Positions 10,772-20,900 of a stretch of DNA of 41,007 nt are shown here, one piece after another (the first letter of the stretch is position 1; every line of letters starts with the position of its first letter). The notes under the pieces are model-generated. The model saw only the letters and a list, made by a program, of their open reading frames with translations. It was not told where the DNA came from and searched no databases. The position numbers and the translations under genes were made by a program. Source of the DNA: Cylindrodendrum hubeiense (lineage: Eukaryota; Ascomycota; Sordariomycetes; Hypocreales; Nectriaceae); contig JAANBB010000369.1 in assembly GCA_014621425.1 (NCBI GenBank), forward strand, positions 1-41,007. The letters are read 5' to 3'.

Positions 10772-13014
10772 GATGACGGTATTGGGAGGTTTTCTTGTAT
10801 GGTAAAATTCGAGTGGGCGAGGCTGATGCTTGATGGGCTCTACGGTGACGAAAGCGTCATGAAGAGACTTGGGAGCGACGGGAGCTGGGAGGGGCGGTCG
10901 AACGACGGAGGGGAATCACTGCTGAAGAGGACTTTTGGTTGACATGTGGCACACCGGATGAATTTGAGGATGCTGAAGGTCAGGCATTAACAACTCTGGA
11001 CTCTGGGGCTTCAGCCGTCAGAACTGATGTCGGGGCTACACGGCTTTCGCGGTATGCGAAATAACTGCAGCTTGAAGAGGTGTCTGGAGACGGAAAGTTG
11101 GTCGTGCTGATACATAAACAGCAGTGTGCCTTAACTGATTTAAGTGTCGAATGTGCCGATTCCGTGATGGAAAGGTATGCGACGGTGGTCGACGGGGGAG
11201 GGAACTGGCAAGACCGGGAATGCGTCAAGCCAAGTGCGCGGTGGTGCAAGTCTGAAGAGGCAAAGAGCCGGAGTAGAACGGGGGAGTAACGATACGCGCT
11301 GCGACCAACTAGGAGTCAACAGGCAAGACTGGGATCAAGATGCGCAGGGCGCGGGATAGGCGGGTAAAGACGAGTGGTGTTCACGGCTCTGGCTGGTGTG
11401 CAGAGTTTGATGTGAGGAAAAAGAAGAGAAGAAGAGAGGAAGAGAGGAGAAGATGAGGGGCGACGTTAGGGCCGGACAGGATTTTGGGCAGAGATCCATT
11501 TCCAGAAAGAATGGGGCGGGCGGCAAAAAAAAGGCAATAACTAGGTAGGAGCAACCCGCCAGCTGCACCTGCCCGCACCAGGACAGCCCTGGACGACAGG
11601 GAGGACACGACGCGCACAACGGGCAATCCGGTAGGTGCTGTCAACCAAGTACAGGGAGGCAGGTGCTTGTCCTCCTGCCAATGGGAACGAGGCGGGTAAG
11701 AACTACACGTACCGGTCAAGGCAAGACAAAGAAAGTGCCGACGGACAGACATTTGGGGTCGCACATGTTGTCGTCCAGCTGCCTGCCATATGTCAGCCGC
11801 CACTGAAAGCCAGCGAGGCTACAGCGGCCCCATGCGCTGCAACACAGGGGCGCATTCCACCCAGACCACCCCGGACCAGGTGCGATCGCCTGGAGACGCC
11901 CGGAGACGCCCAGCCACAGCGGGCCGGCGACGGCCATTGGGGGCCACTGGAGCTCCGTGGCGGGTCCGCAGGGGTCAAAATCGGTCGGCCCCAGTGATTC
12001 TTTTAGCCTCACAGTCACCAAGGAGCTCAGGTCCCCCCTCAAAAAGAGGGTTTACTATGGGGCTCCGTCACGACATTTTGCCCTATGATTCCCTCCCTGG
12101 ATATTCCAGCCCCCCACGGCCTAGGTCCGTCCACAGTGCACAGCGCAACACAGGCGTAAGGGCGTCCGTCACATCAGCGTCTCGTCTCGGACAGCCAGTG
12201 CCCATTTACCATGTCGCACGCTGCCAGGGTGAGGCCATCCACTGGCCAGTTGGAGGGCTATATTTATCCCCTATTTCATCAGAGAAGGCACAAATGGTCA
12301 GCCAATCATGCATCGCCAACCAAAAGTCTCTCTGTGCCGCCACATCCACATCGTCCCGAGGCAAACGGAAGTGCAACTTTCCTCTTAGGGTTTCGGGGCT
12401 TCCCAGAGCGACAGGCAGCCTCAAAGTTGTGCAAGTGCAGCATGGTTCGCCTGCGTATTTGGTTGCCGCATAGGGACCTACCTAGGTAAGGTACCTGCCT
12501 ACCTAATGCAGAGACAAAGTACCAGGATTGCTTGAGCGACCAGGGCTGTGGTTTTCTACAACCGTCACAGGAGCACATATTTGAGATTCGTACTTTGGGT
12601 TCTTAGCAAATATATAAATAAATACATATCAATACCTAACCCAATATCTCGTGGTATGCCAGGTGTCATTATAGTCTCGGAACACCCAAGTCCGTTTGAC
12701 TGCTAACGAATAAGTGAACTACGAAGTTTCAAAATATTCCCCTGCATCTACACATATGATCCATGTGAGGTGTAGCGAGATCTGCCAAAAAACTAGCGGG
12801 GATTCTTAGACAACCAACAAACTTGCTTCACTCCTTCTCCAAATCCACACCCCAAACTTCAATTCGGCTGCAATGACAGAAGTCCCCGCAGTTACCTCTA
12901 GAACCTGCCCCCTTCTAGCTAGAGCATCTTTACAGTTATGAACCTGGCAGCAATCATCCCGTCAATCTTCACGATCTCCTTGGTCGTAATAGTCGCTACC
13001 ATGGCATTCATAAG
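10772..13014. other. Upstream region of eIF5, gene-poor
   Basis: About 2.2 kb with no gene I can support. On the minus strand, upstream of eIF5, there is a long pyrimidine tract at about 11405-11455 (purine-rich on the plus strand), typical of fungal housekeeping promoters or leaders. Between about 11800 and 12480 several overlapping frames are open on both strands, the longest 227 codons, but they lack domains and have proline/arginine-biased composition. A cluster of CCTAGGTA-like palindromic motifs lies at about 12475-12507. Beyond about 12560 the sequence becomes clearly AT-richer and has no coding signal until the kinase relic. Confidence 0.5.
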
Positions 13015-13648
13015 CTAGGCCGTGGCGGCTTTGTTAATGTGTGCCTTTAGCAGGAAACGGAATCTTTAGCTATCCCGTGGTAAAGGCCAAGAGGTTACTT
13101 CATATCAATGGACTAGGTCACGGCGGTAATTTATTTAGGGAGGCTAATTAGCAACTTGATTTTACACAAATTAACATCCTTCGCCATGTCCCAAGACCTG
13201 TATGATTTACAGGAGGATGGTTTATTCCACATCCTTGGAGAGCCTATTCGAAATCCCATGTAGCAAGTATCAGGCAAAAGCCACAACGAGAAACCCGTGC
13301 CCCAATATGGTGTTAACCTCATTAAGTGGGAGGATGTTCCGATCCAGTACATCATAGAGCAGGATTATGTCATTGACTTTGGGTCGTCATTTGAGGTATC
13401 GAAGCCACCAAGAGAACTTCGGATGCACGAGCCATACCGCCCTCCAGAGTTACGCATGGAAAATGTTGGGTTTGGAACTGATCTGTGGGCTCCGAGTTGC
13501 ACTCTATTCGGGGTTCGCGCCAGAAGGAAACTTTCAATCTGTTCGAGAACGATAAGGATGAATATCTAGCGCACATCGTTTCTCGGTCAACCACCCAAGC
13601 CATGGTGGTATTTGACATGGGAGGGACGGAGGAAGATATTCAGAAATG
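13015..13648 (+). pseudogene. Decayed SRPK-like protein kinase
   Basis: Pieces of a fungal SRPK-type serine/threonine kinase in the right order but broken. At 13015 a glycine-loop-like LGRGGFVNV appears. Most of the N lobe is then missing. A weak catalytic-loop-like DFTQINIL is at 13158 in another frame. From 13186 one frame reads SQDLYDLQEDG and HILGEP, is interrupted by TAG at 13261-13263, then continues with VNLIKWED, YVIDFGSSFEVSKPP (DFG at the metal-binding site) and EPYRPPELRMENVGFGTDLWA (APE-like and DxW motifs) to about 13525. The final part, NLFENDKDEYLAHIV, is in a third register, so a frameshift lies near 13525-13533; a stop follows at 13646-13648. At least two frame changes, one internal stop and the missing lobe argue against function. 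Assignment to the SRPK-like family is from motif order and spacing. Confidence 0.7.
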
Positions 13649-14181
13649 AATTCAATGGTCAGTGCCGTGCGATCTCAACCAGTGCACAGCCAGAAGCCAA
13701 CAGCAATTCCCACGTCCACCCATCAGTTGCAAAGAGCACTCGGTCGATACAGGAAAAACTAGCAACAGGCCTCTAGTACCTGTTGTTTCGGCACCGGTGA
13801 GCTCCACCAGGAATATCACAGCAAAAGATAGATCTCTGCGCAGATCGTTTGCCTAAGTTACTTGAGTTCAATTCGAGTAATTGGAGAAATGCAGAAACCA
13901 CATTCGATCATAAATGGTTCAAAATGTAATTTGAACAGCTTTGAACTACAATAGGATAGGCGATTAGGGCAACATTTTCAGGGAACCCAGTTGTCTTCGG
14001 GAATCTCCGATCATTTACGGTGCTGATTCGACATGACGTGGTTGTTTTGACTCACTCCTACATATATTCTCTTTTGTTCTCGTCAATGTACACCCAAGGC
14101 TCCGCGTCGAGAAGCCAACGCTGGGGTAATAGAACTCAACGCACAAAGATCCACATCAAGCACCAAAAAACTCCAAAAAGA
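13649..14181. other. Non-coding stretch between kinase relic and 5S genes
   Basis: AT-rich sequence without a supported gene. At its right edge, on the minus strand, it holds the T-run just after the 3' end of the first 5S gene (a plus-strand A-run at about 14175-14179, and another at 14165-14170), which fits an RNA polymerase III terminator. Confidence 0.5.
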
Positions 14182-14301
14182 AACATACAACAGTGAGGAT
14201 TCCCCGGTCGTCACCGACCCGAGTACTAATTCACCGCTTCTCAGCTTGACTAGGGGAGAGCGGACGGGATCCCGTATTTTCTAAGAGCTATGGTCGTATG
14301 T
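14182..14301 (-). rRNA. 5S ribosomal RNA, copy 1
   Basis: A 120-nt 5S rRNA gene on the minus strand. It begins ACATACGACCATA and ends CTGTTGTATGT plus T, the terminal helix typical of filamentous-fungal 5S (ACATACGAC pairs with GTTGTATGT). The internal control region CGGGATCCCGTCCGCTC and the GGGTCGGTGACGACC block are present. A helix GCTCTTAG/CTGAGAAGC and a helix CGGTGA/TCACTG can both form. A minus-strand T-run follows the 3' end. It differs from copy 2 at two sites that pair with each other. Compared with the usual fungal 5S that I remember, parts of the arms are diverged, so it may be a minor isotype. Confidence 0.88.
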
Positions 14302-14366
14302 GCCCATTCTGGCGTCGAGTCGGATCAAGTCGACAGGACCAGAGATTTCAGGAAAAGGCAAAAAGA

Positions 14367-14486
14367 AACATACAACAGTGGGGATTCCCCGGTCGTCACC
14401 GACCCGAGTACTAATCCACCGCTTCTCAGCTTGACTAGGGGAGAGCGGACGGGATCCCGTATTTTCTAAGAGCTATGGTCGTATGT
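14367..14486 (-). rRNA. 5S ribosomal RNA, copy 2
   Basis: Second 120-nt 5S rRNA gene, same strand as copy 1 and 185 bp away, leaving a 65-bp spacer. It is identical to copy 1 except for two substitutions: on the minus strand GGTGA becomes GGTGG and TCACTG becomes CCACTG. These positions face each other in one helix, so an A-U pair has become G-C. The 3' end is followed by TTTTT on the minus strand (a plus-strand A-run ending at 14364), a likely Pol III terminator. The flanking sequences of the two copies are not alike, so the duplicated unit is essentially the gene itself. Confidence 0.88.
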
Positions 14487-15317
14487 GCTCAAGATCTCGC
14501 GTCAGAAGCACTAAATCGGGAGGTTCGAATATGTTTCTGTGTTTCATGATCTGAGCAGAGATTACAACACTAATTGTTCTTGGCATGCGGAATATACGTT
14601 GTATTTCATTAAAATGGCAAATGTCGTCAGGACATGCGATTGCTGGAAGCATTTTTGCAATCCGCGCTTCATGAGAAGTTGTCTAGTATGGTCGGCGTCC
14701 CCCTCTTCTCTTGATATTTGAGCTTCGATTTATGAACCTCGGGGGAATAGTCGCGAATAGTTGAAGAGTGTCTATATGAGAGGCGTTGTATCCTCCAGTG
14801 GCTCATTCGGGTGAATAGAGGCAATTTCGACAAGCTATCGCCACATTCCATTCGTCTGACGAATGTTAGTATATGTGCCGAATAAAGGGTCCCGCACTAT
14901 GAGAACAAGTATATATGCATATGGCAAAAATATCATGTTAGGCCAGCTGACTCTTTTAATGAAGAGAATGCAGAGATAACGTGGTCCTGTGATAAAGTTG
15001 GAAGTGGTGATGACAATGGTGGTATTGTCCCTTTCCTGCTCTATTTAAGGGGCCGACAGCCAGTGTAACTATTTAATATTTCCTTGGGTTAATAGAAGTA
15101 TCATGCACTTAGGCTTATCTAACCCAATGTTATTCTTTACTCCCCCAGAAACTTGCGACTTGTCAGCCAATGTAGCTTCTATCTACACATCATCAGCATC
15201 TCATATCACAGCGAGCATCAAGCTCCCCTAAGCTTTATTAAGGGACTGCCCGGTCATGAACCTCTCAACAAAAGCCATGCCAAACGATGCGGCGGATTAT
15301 GATCGGTGTCGTCATCA
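14487..15317. other. AT-rich region between 5S genes and P450, no gene seen
   Basis: No gene supported. A 60-codon frame at 14669-14851 (minus) has protein-like composition and its register seems to continue after a stop, so it could be a fragment of a dead gene; I could not identify it. The right part is the 3' flank of the P450. Confidence 0.4.
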
Positions 15318-17119
15318 TCACGCCTTTTCGACGACCTCATCATCTTCAAGCGCTACAAACTTGAGTAGGCACCTCTTTCCCAGTGGTCGCGACGATATGA
15401 GTTGGTCCGACATAGCCATTGACTCGGTCTTCATGGAAGCATCTGGTTCGGTGTTGTACTGTGAATAGACATCTCGGAGCAGTGTCTTCATTTCGATAAG
15501 AGCAAGGCTATCGAGAGTTAGCTGTTTTCCTCATTTGTTGTCCTAGAGAATTGTATTTTATCGGATATAGGACGTACTGCTTTCCAACACATCCTCTCCC
15601 TCCGCTGGAAAATGCAAACTGTAGACGTCTCCTCTCAGCATCTCCCTCGACCTCCAACCATCGCTCGGGGAAGAAAGCGTCCGGGTTAGGGAAAACATCA
15701 TCATTAATGCGGTGAAGCGAGAACGCCTGGCAGCTAACCACTGTCTTCTCTGGCAACGAAAAGCCGTCAATGGAACGACCGCCCTGAGGCACATATCGTG
15801 GCAGCGACATAGGAATAGCCGGGAAACATCGCAGTCCCTCGCTCAGGACAGCATCCAAGAAGGGAAGTTCATCAAAGGGCACATCAGGTTTGGCTCGCAG
15901 CTCCTCCTGCAGGCGAGTCTGGTACTTCTGCGATCTTGGCTGCGACAGCTCCCACATCAAGAAGCATAAGACATCGCCAGTTGTGTCAATGCCAGCAGCC
16001 ATATGGTCTAGACATTCAGCAGCCATGTCAACTGTGTCAAGCACGCTATTCTTGTCCTTGAGACGACTCAATACTGTAAAGTCTGCAGGTTGGTCTTCTT
16101 TAGCAGTCTCTAAGACATAGTTGTCAGCCAGGGGGGTCTCTCTCGGTTTCGCGAGGAAAGAGAGCATCCTCGAGGCGAGTCGATGCAGAGTTGGGCTGTA
16201 ATGCAATACAAGGCGGTCTATGATTATGTGTCAGTTAGTACTTTTTGACATCATTCTGATTGGGCTTACTCTGCAGGCTGTCATCGGCAGCCACCTGGTG
16301 CATCATATCCTCGTCTTCCTTCTTTTGAAGGCAATCGGTTCCAAACGGATGAAACAGTTGGTGAGTAACACAATCGCATGCGTACGAGTGAAGAGCTATC
16401 ATAATCAGCATATGAGCGACCTACTTCAATGTACTTGTGAACTAACCCATCTACGGGTCAGGTTAGCCATGGATTCGACTTGGAAGATAGGATCCATCAT
16501 TACAAAAACATCAGTCGTACGGTCCGGAGCGTCGGCACAACGCTGGACAAATCGCCGGGAGCGTTCTTGCACCCCCGCGATGGGAACTGCCCGCATGACG
16601 TTGGTGTTAGCATAGCGGTCACCAATCATCCTCTTGCGTTTCGCGTGCTGGTGCTTGCGTTAGATCGATGACAAGTGGAGGATCTAGGTAGGAGACTCAC
16701 ATCGGCCTTGTTCAGCGTGGAGAACATTGTCCTATGTTCCAGCACATTAGCATAGCGTCCGGACAGCTTTGTTCATGCGGGTCAGCGTACCTCCTACCAT
16801 AGACCTGGAAGAGGTTGTAGAATTCGGTCTTGTCATATCCACTGCCACCCGAGCCATAGATCTCCTTGAGCGCAGCCGCCGAGGTGAAGGACACCTCGTT
16901 GGGGCCGACACGAACGACAGGACCATACTTTTGATGGAGGTAGTGTATGTACAAGGTCCTGTTGGCGTTGAGTTCGTGCCATTTCAGGACCAGCGAGGTG
17001 AAGTTAGAGACGACCGGGCCGGGAACCTTGGAGAGGGGTGAAGCAACACGAACGACGAGGTGAACGAGTAGCAGCAGAGCGGCGGCCCCGGCGAGGACGA
17101 CGGGAGACAGGAGCAACAT
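15318..17119 (-). CDS. Cytochrome P450 monooxygenase
   Basis: Haem-thiolate monooxygenase, probably anchored in the ER membrane; substrate unknown. My gene model has seven exons on the minus strand: 16791-17119, 16701-16731, 16504-16647, 16447-16450 (a 4-nt microexon), 16270-16395, 15578-16217 and 15318-15507, giving 487 residues. The start at 17119 gives a hydrophobic anchor (residues 4-27) and a proline hinge (KVPGP). The I-helix motif AAGIDTTGD is near 285-293, the K-helix ExxR (EGLR) near 337-340, then FFPERW, and the haem loop FSSGGRGCVGK with the cysteine ligand at 421. The last intron (15508-15577) splits the codon after GK; splicing gives CVGKHLALIEMKTLL, the normal L-helix start, whereas reading through stops 22 codons later. 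All catalytic motifs are present, so it looks functional. It sits beside 5S genes and a small-protein gene, not in a recognisable biosynthetic cluster. I could not assign a CYP family. Confidence 0.9.
16447..16450 (-). other. Proposed 4-nt microexon of the P450 gene
   Basis: The coding bases ATGG (minus strand) are bounded by an upstream intron, 16451-16503 (53 nt, donor GTAATG, branch GCTAAC, acceptor TAG), and a downstream intron, 16396-16446 (51 nt, donor GTTAGT, branch-like GCTGAT, acceptor TAG). Joining them reads TTDVF-M-ALHSYACDCVTH without a frame break. Simpler single-intron choices either meet stops, shift frame or insert about 17 residues not expected at this point of a P450. Confidence 0.65.
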
Positions 17120-17665
17120 GGTGATGCTTCTCGGCCAAGAGGGCGTCGCTGCTGGTGGCTACGGGGTGTGGTGACGACGGAATACGGTTGGAAGTCAATG
17201 GGTGACGGTAGGGAAAGGTATATGGAGGGGACCGGCAGCTCTCTTATCAGTGCCGGTGACTACAGCGTAATCGCGGTTCCGAGTCCGGGGCGGACAATTG
17301 TGGGGGAGCTACTTACCAAGAGGGGAAGGCATCGGATCCTCGCCTCACTTATCACTATCGGCACAAGCGATACGTTACGTATAACACTGCGGTGCGGAAT
17401 TGGACAGTACCGGACGGCATTTGACATTTGTGCTATACTTAATCCCATTGGTGGTGCCGGCCCCGGCCTGTCGGGGTCCAGTCTCTCCACCCCCGCAACT
17501 CTGCTCCTCGATCCAGTGGGAGATGATGAGGGACAGGTCAAGCGAAATCACACGTCGGCCAACCATTATATTCCTATTTGCAAATCGATAAAACTAGCCG
17601 ACAAGCCATCCCAGCATGGTGTAATCGTAGGTACATACAATTCAACAGAGATTCGCACTCGCAAC
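17120..17665. promoter_or_regulatory. Upstream region of the P450 gene
   Basis: A 546-bp interval between the P450 start and the stop of the small cysteine-rich protein gene, both on the minus strand. It must hold the P450 promoter and the neighbour's 3' UTR. Overlapping open frames of 60-190 codons on both strands have no domain. Confidence 0.45.
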
Positions 17666-17974
17666 TCACAAATCCTGCTTGCCGTTGCCATTGCCCTTGC
17701 TGCCTCCTCCCCCAAACATACTGGCGATCCATGACGCGCCGGGAATCTCAAACTTGGCCGCTGGGGGATACTCCTTGCCGTTAACCTTGGTTCGCGGCCC
17801 GCAGGTGCACCACTGGTTCTCCGGGACGCCGGCGAGGGCCTGGGGGATGTGGCTTCCGCAGCCGCGCCACGTCTTCTTCGCTATGTGCTCCCAACCGAGC
17901 GTTACTAGACTGTCTCGGAGTACCTGCGATAACGGTGACTTACAGCAGGTTGAACAAGTGGCTCCGAAGCACAT
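17666..17974 (-). CDS. Small conserved cysteine-rich protein
   Basis: An 81-residue protein in two exons (17944-17974 and 17666-17880) with a 63-nt intron, donor GTAAGT, acceptor TAG. Spliced, it begins MCFGATCSTCSKKTWRGCG and continues SHIPQALAGVPENQWCTC, GKEYPP and a Gly/Ser/Lys tail. The Cys pattern (C-x4-C-x2-C, GCG, CTC) with conserved TW, GCG and H-x-P resembles a widespread short fungal protein of unknown role; this is from memory of the family, not a search. The start at 17974 is the first ATG in frame; the open frame upstream has no ATG. Skipping the intron would insert about 21 residues between the first cysteines and the TW motif. There is no signal peptide, so it is probably intracellular. 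The paired cysteines suggest zinc binding, which is inference. Confidence 0.75.
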   Translation of the reverse strand: MCFGATCSTCCKSPLSQVLRDSLVTLGWEHIAKKTWRGCGSHIPQALAGVPENQWCTCGPRTKVNGKEYPPAAKFEIPGASWIASMFGGGGSKGNGNGKQDL

Positions 17975-20900
17975 GATTGCGGTGAATGTGGACGACGTAG
18001 ATAAGGGCGGTGGATCACTTCGATCAAGTAAGTTGGTTTTAGTACGGAGTACGCACGGTGGGGACCACGACAAACGAAGAGGTAAACGCAGTTGCTGGTT
18101 TGTGCAGAACTGGAGGCGGATTTAAAGATGAAAGATGCAAGTGTCGTTGGGAAACTGATTAAATACAGGATCTGGATTGACTAACACACGACCCCTTGCG
18201 TTGCCATGCTCCCCGATCTGTATAGAGGATTCGCCGATTTGGGAGCCAGGCGAGTCCAATTGTGTGGTGGTCCCCGATGGTCGCCGACCTGACCTACCCT
18301 AGACTTCGACGTATCGGGCTATAGGGTAAGTCCCCATCCGTCTGAAGCGTGTCGAGGTAAGGCAAAAATGTTTCCATGTTCCTGTAGAAACTAGGTTTCA
18401 ATGACATGTTTTCAAACTGCATATAGTCTACTTTTCCGGACTATCTCACTCATATTTTAACGTGGTTGGCGGCGACTAGGAATAGTTATCAGGTTAGGAG
18501 TCCGAAAGCATTCAGGCATCCTGGATCAATCATCAAACTCGATATACTATATCGGGGTATCCAAGGTGTGCACCTCCCCCCAAAGCATTGACAAATATGT
18601 CTAGCTGTGGATTGGGACACATTATTTATCAGTGCCAAGTTAGTTAGCCAACCCCGACATGTGCATATGTAATCGGGACGCAGTTGTCGGTACGCATCAT
18701 GGCTTGCCGTCCAGCCAAGACCACACGGCCTTGTATCCCTATCTCGTCCACATCTGCGAATGCAGATCCATGTCGACGCACGCTTTCATCCGATGTCCTT
18801 GAGCAGCCTCAACCTTGTCCGCACGCCCAACAGGGGAAATACGGAGCCAATTTCGAAATCTCCATGTCGTCAATTATCCTGACGCGGCAAGGCATCCTGC
18901 CGTCTTTGTCTCGCATGCCATTGATTGGCCTACCTGAGACAATTGCCAAGGTCCGGGCTTCGAGAGCTGAACTGCACGCCACCTAGGTCACCCCTGTCTG
19001 ACAGAAAGCTTACAATGGCGGTTTGCTATTCATAGCATCAACCAGCAGCCAGCGGGCAGGCCGTCTGTCATCAGGCTGCCTATGTCGGCCGTGCACATGT
19101 CGACGACATGTCGCGTGGCATGTCACGGTCACGTTGGATCAGATGCATTGCATGGCACGGCACAGTTACACAATGACTGGACAGGGACCCTGAGTCTGGC
19201 GTGGGAGTGGGAATGGAGATGGAAATGGAGGGGCGCTAGGGTTCCGGCGAAGGAGGGGAGAGAGGTTCTAGCTGGATGGCCGAATCTTGGATGGCAGAAT
19301 CTTGATGGCCCGGTTCTTGATGGCAGGATCCTGTCGACAGAATCCCGTTGACAAGCCCCCGCCACGGATAACGGATAATAGGGCATCCATCCGCACCGAG
19401 TACACACGGAACACAAAGCTGCATGCTGCCGAGTCCACCATCGATCCATTTATCGGTCCATTTTCGTCGAGAGTCCTCTGCCTGTGCCGTGGGACCATCC
19501 GCAACTACTCCAGAGTAGGGTTGGGACGGACCGGGATGGCATTCCCACAGCCGCACTCTATACCATTTTCGCCGCCTATCACCCCCTAGGCATTTTCTCA
19601 GCCGTCTATGTACTCCGTATCGCATCTCGCAGACGTGCAGACTCCTGCATCGTCTTTGCAGCACCACCGTCACTGGCAAATTTGCATTTCGCCAGCAAGC
19701 AGGTATCTCGCCCCCAAAACCCGGCCCGATCTCACCATCCATCCACTGTTGGCTGCTAGGTAAGGCAGGCTGACGACCACGCCTCGTCAACTGCTCCACC
19801 CGTTGTCGGCCAACAGCTTCGTTCGCCGGCACTGGCTTTCTTCCTACAGATGTATACTCGGTCGACATGTCGTCCACCCATTGCTCCTCGTGCTCGTCTC
19901 CCCGCAGTCTGAACCTCGAGACGGCTGGAGAACCCCTTTATGGCACACCTCCCTCTCCAGGACACCGAAAACAAGTGGTCTGCGTCGAATCCGCCTGTCC
20001 TGAGCTAGGATTTAATTAGAGGTACCATTGACAGCGCCGGGATCCATTTCGAGGTGGGAGAGCAGCCCGGCTCCAGCACAGCCCCGTTCGAGAACGCCGC
20101 CACCCCGTCCTCGCTTCACGTCCCGCCTGCAGCTGAGAAAGTGCTTACTGTGATGTGCTCGGCCTGTAGAGGAGGGGATGAACTATCCTCAGAGGCGAAG
20201 GAAAAAAAGTCACGCTCACGTTTGGCTTGGACTCTTGTCAGCCTCTCAGTCCAGCTTCATGCCGAAGTGGTATCTGACGCTAACAAGATACGTCGAACAT
20301 GACCCGCCCCAGCCAGCCCCTTTCCCTGGTGGTGCCCGCCTAACCCCAGTTCCAAGCATGCTTGCCGAGCAAGGAATTGCTGTCTTGGCCTTGCACCTTA
20401 TTGCTTGTTGTTGTACGAGGCGGATTCGCGTGAGGGGAATAAGCGTCCCCAGCTTGCTGTGCCTGGACCCTCCCTACAGGCCACCTCACAACTTTGTCGA
20501 CGGGCATCGTGTGGGTGAGTTGCTGAGAGCCCAGCGCTGACTGGGTGTATGTATCCACGGCGAACCAAGGAGGGGCAGAACGCACTGCACCGCCGCTTTT
20601 GTGTGTGGTTACAATTGCGACTCGAGTCTTCATACATTTTGTTCCGTACGAGTATCGCGGTCTCTCTCAACCCAGCTATGACTACGCGTGTTTCCTGCAA
20701 TTCGTGCGCGTGTTGGAAACAAATCCAGCCCTACCGTATCTGCAGGTGTGAGTATGACAAAACAAGATTTACTTCCCTGGCAGCCGGTTTTTTTGCCTGC
20801 CAAGAAAGTTGTCAATTGAGTACCCACGACGTAGAATTTCCATCTGGACATAACCCCTCGGCTGAGCATGCGGGACGGCATGGAACCCTGATTTGAGGTA

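Noticed and set aside
9608..10942. 444-codon plus-strand frame opposite eIF5
   Set aside because: Antisense shadow of a clearly identified eIF5; leucine/valine-rich composition and no domain.
11790..12473. 227-codon plus-strand frame
   Set aside because: No domain, biased composition, and equally long frames on the opposite strand.
15508..16206. Uninterrupted P450 C-terminal frame ending at 15508
   Set aside because: Reads through the last intron; splicing at 15508-15577 restores the conserved GKHLA continuation and a full-length C terminus.
19236..19877. 213-codon minus-strand frame
   Set aside because: Covers the tandem repeat and has no domain or splice support.
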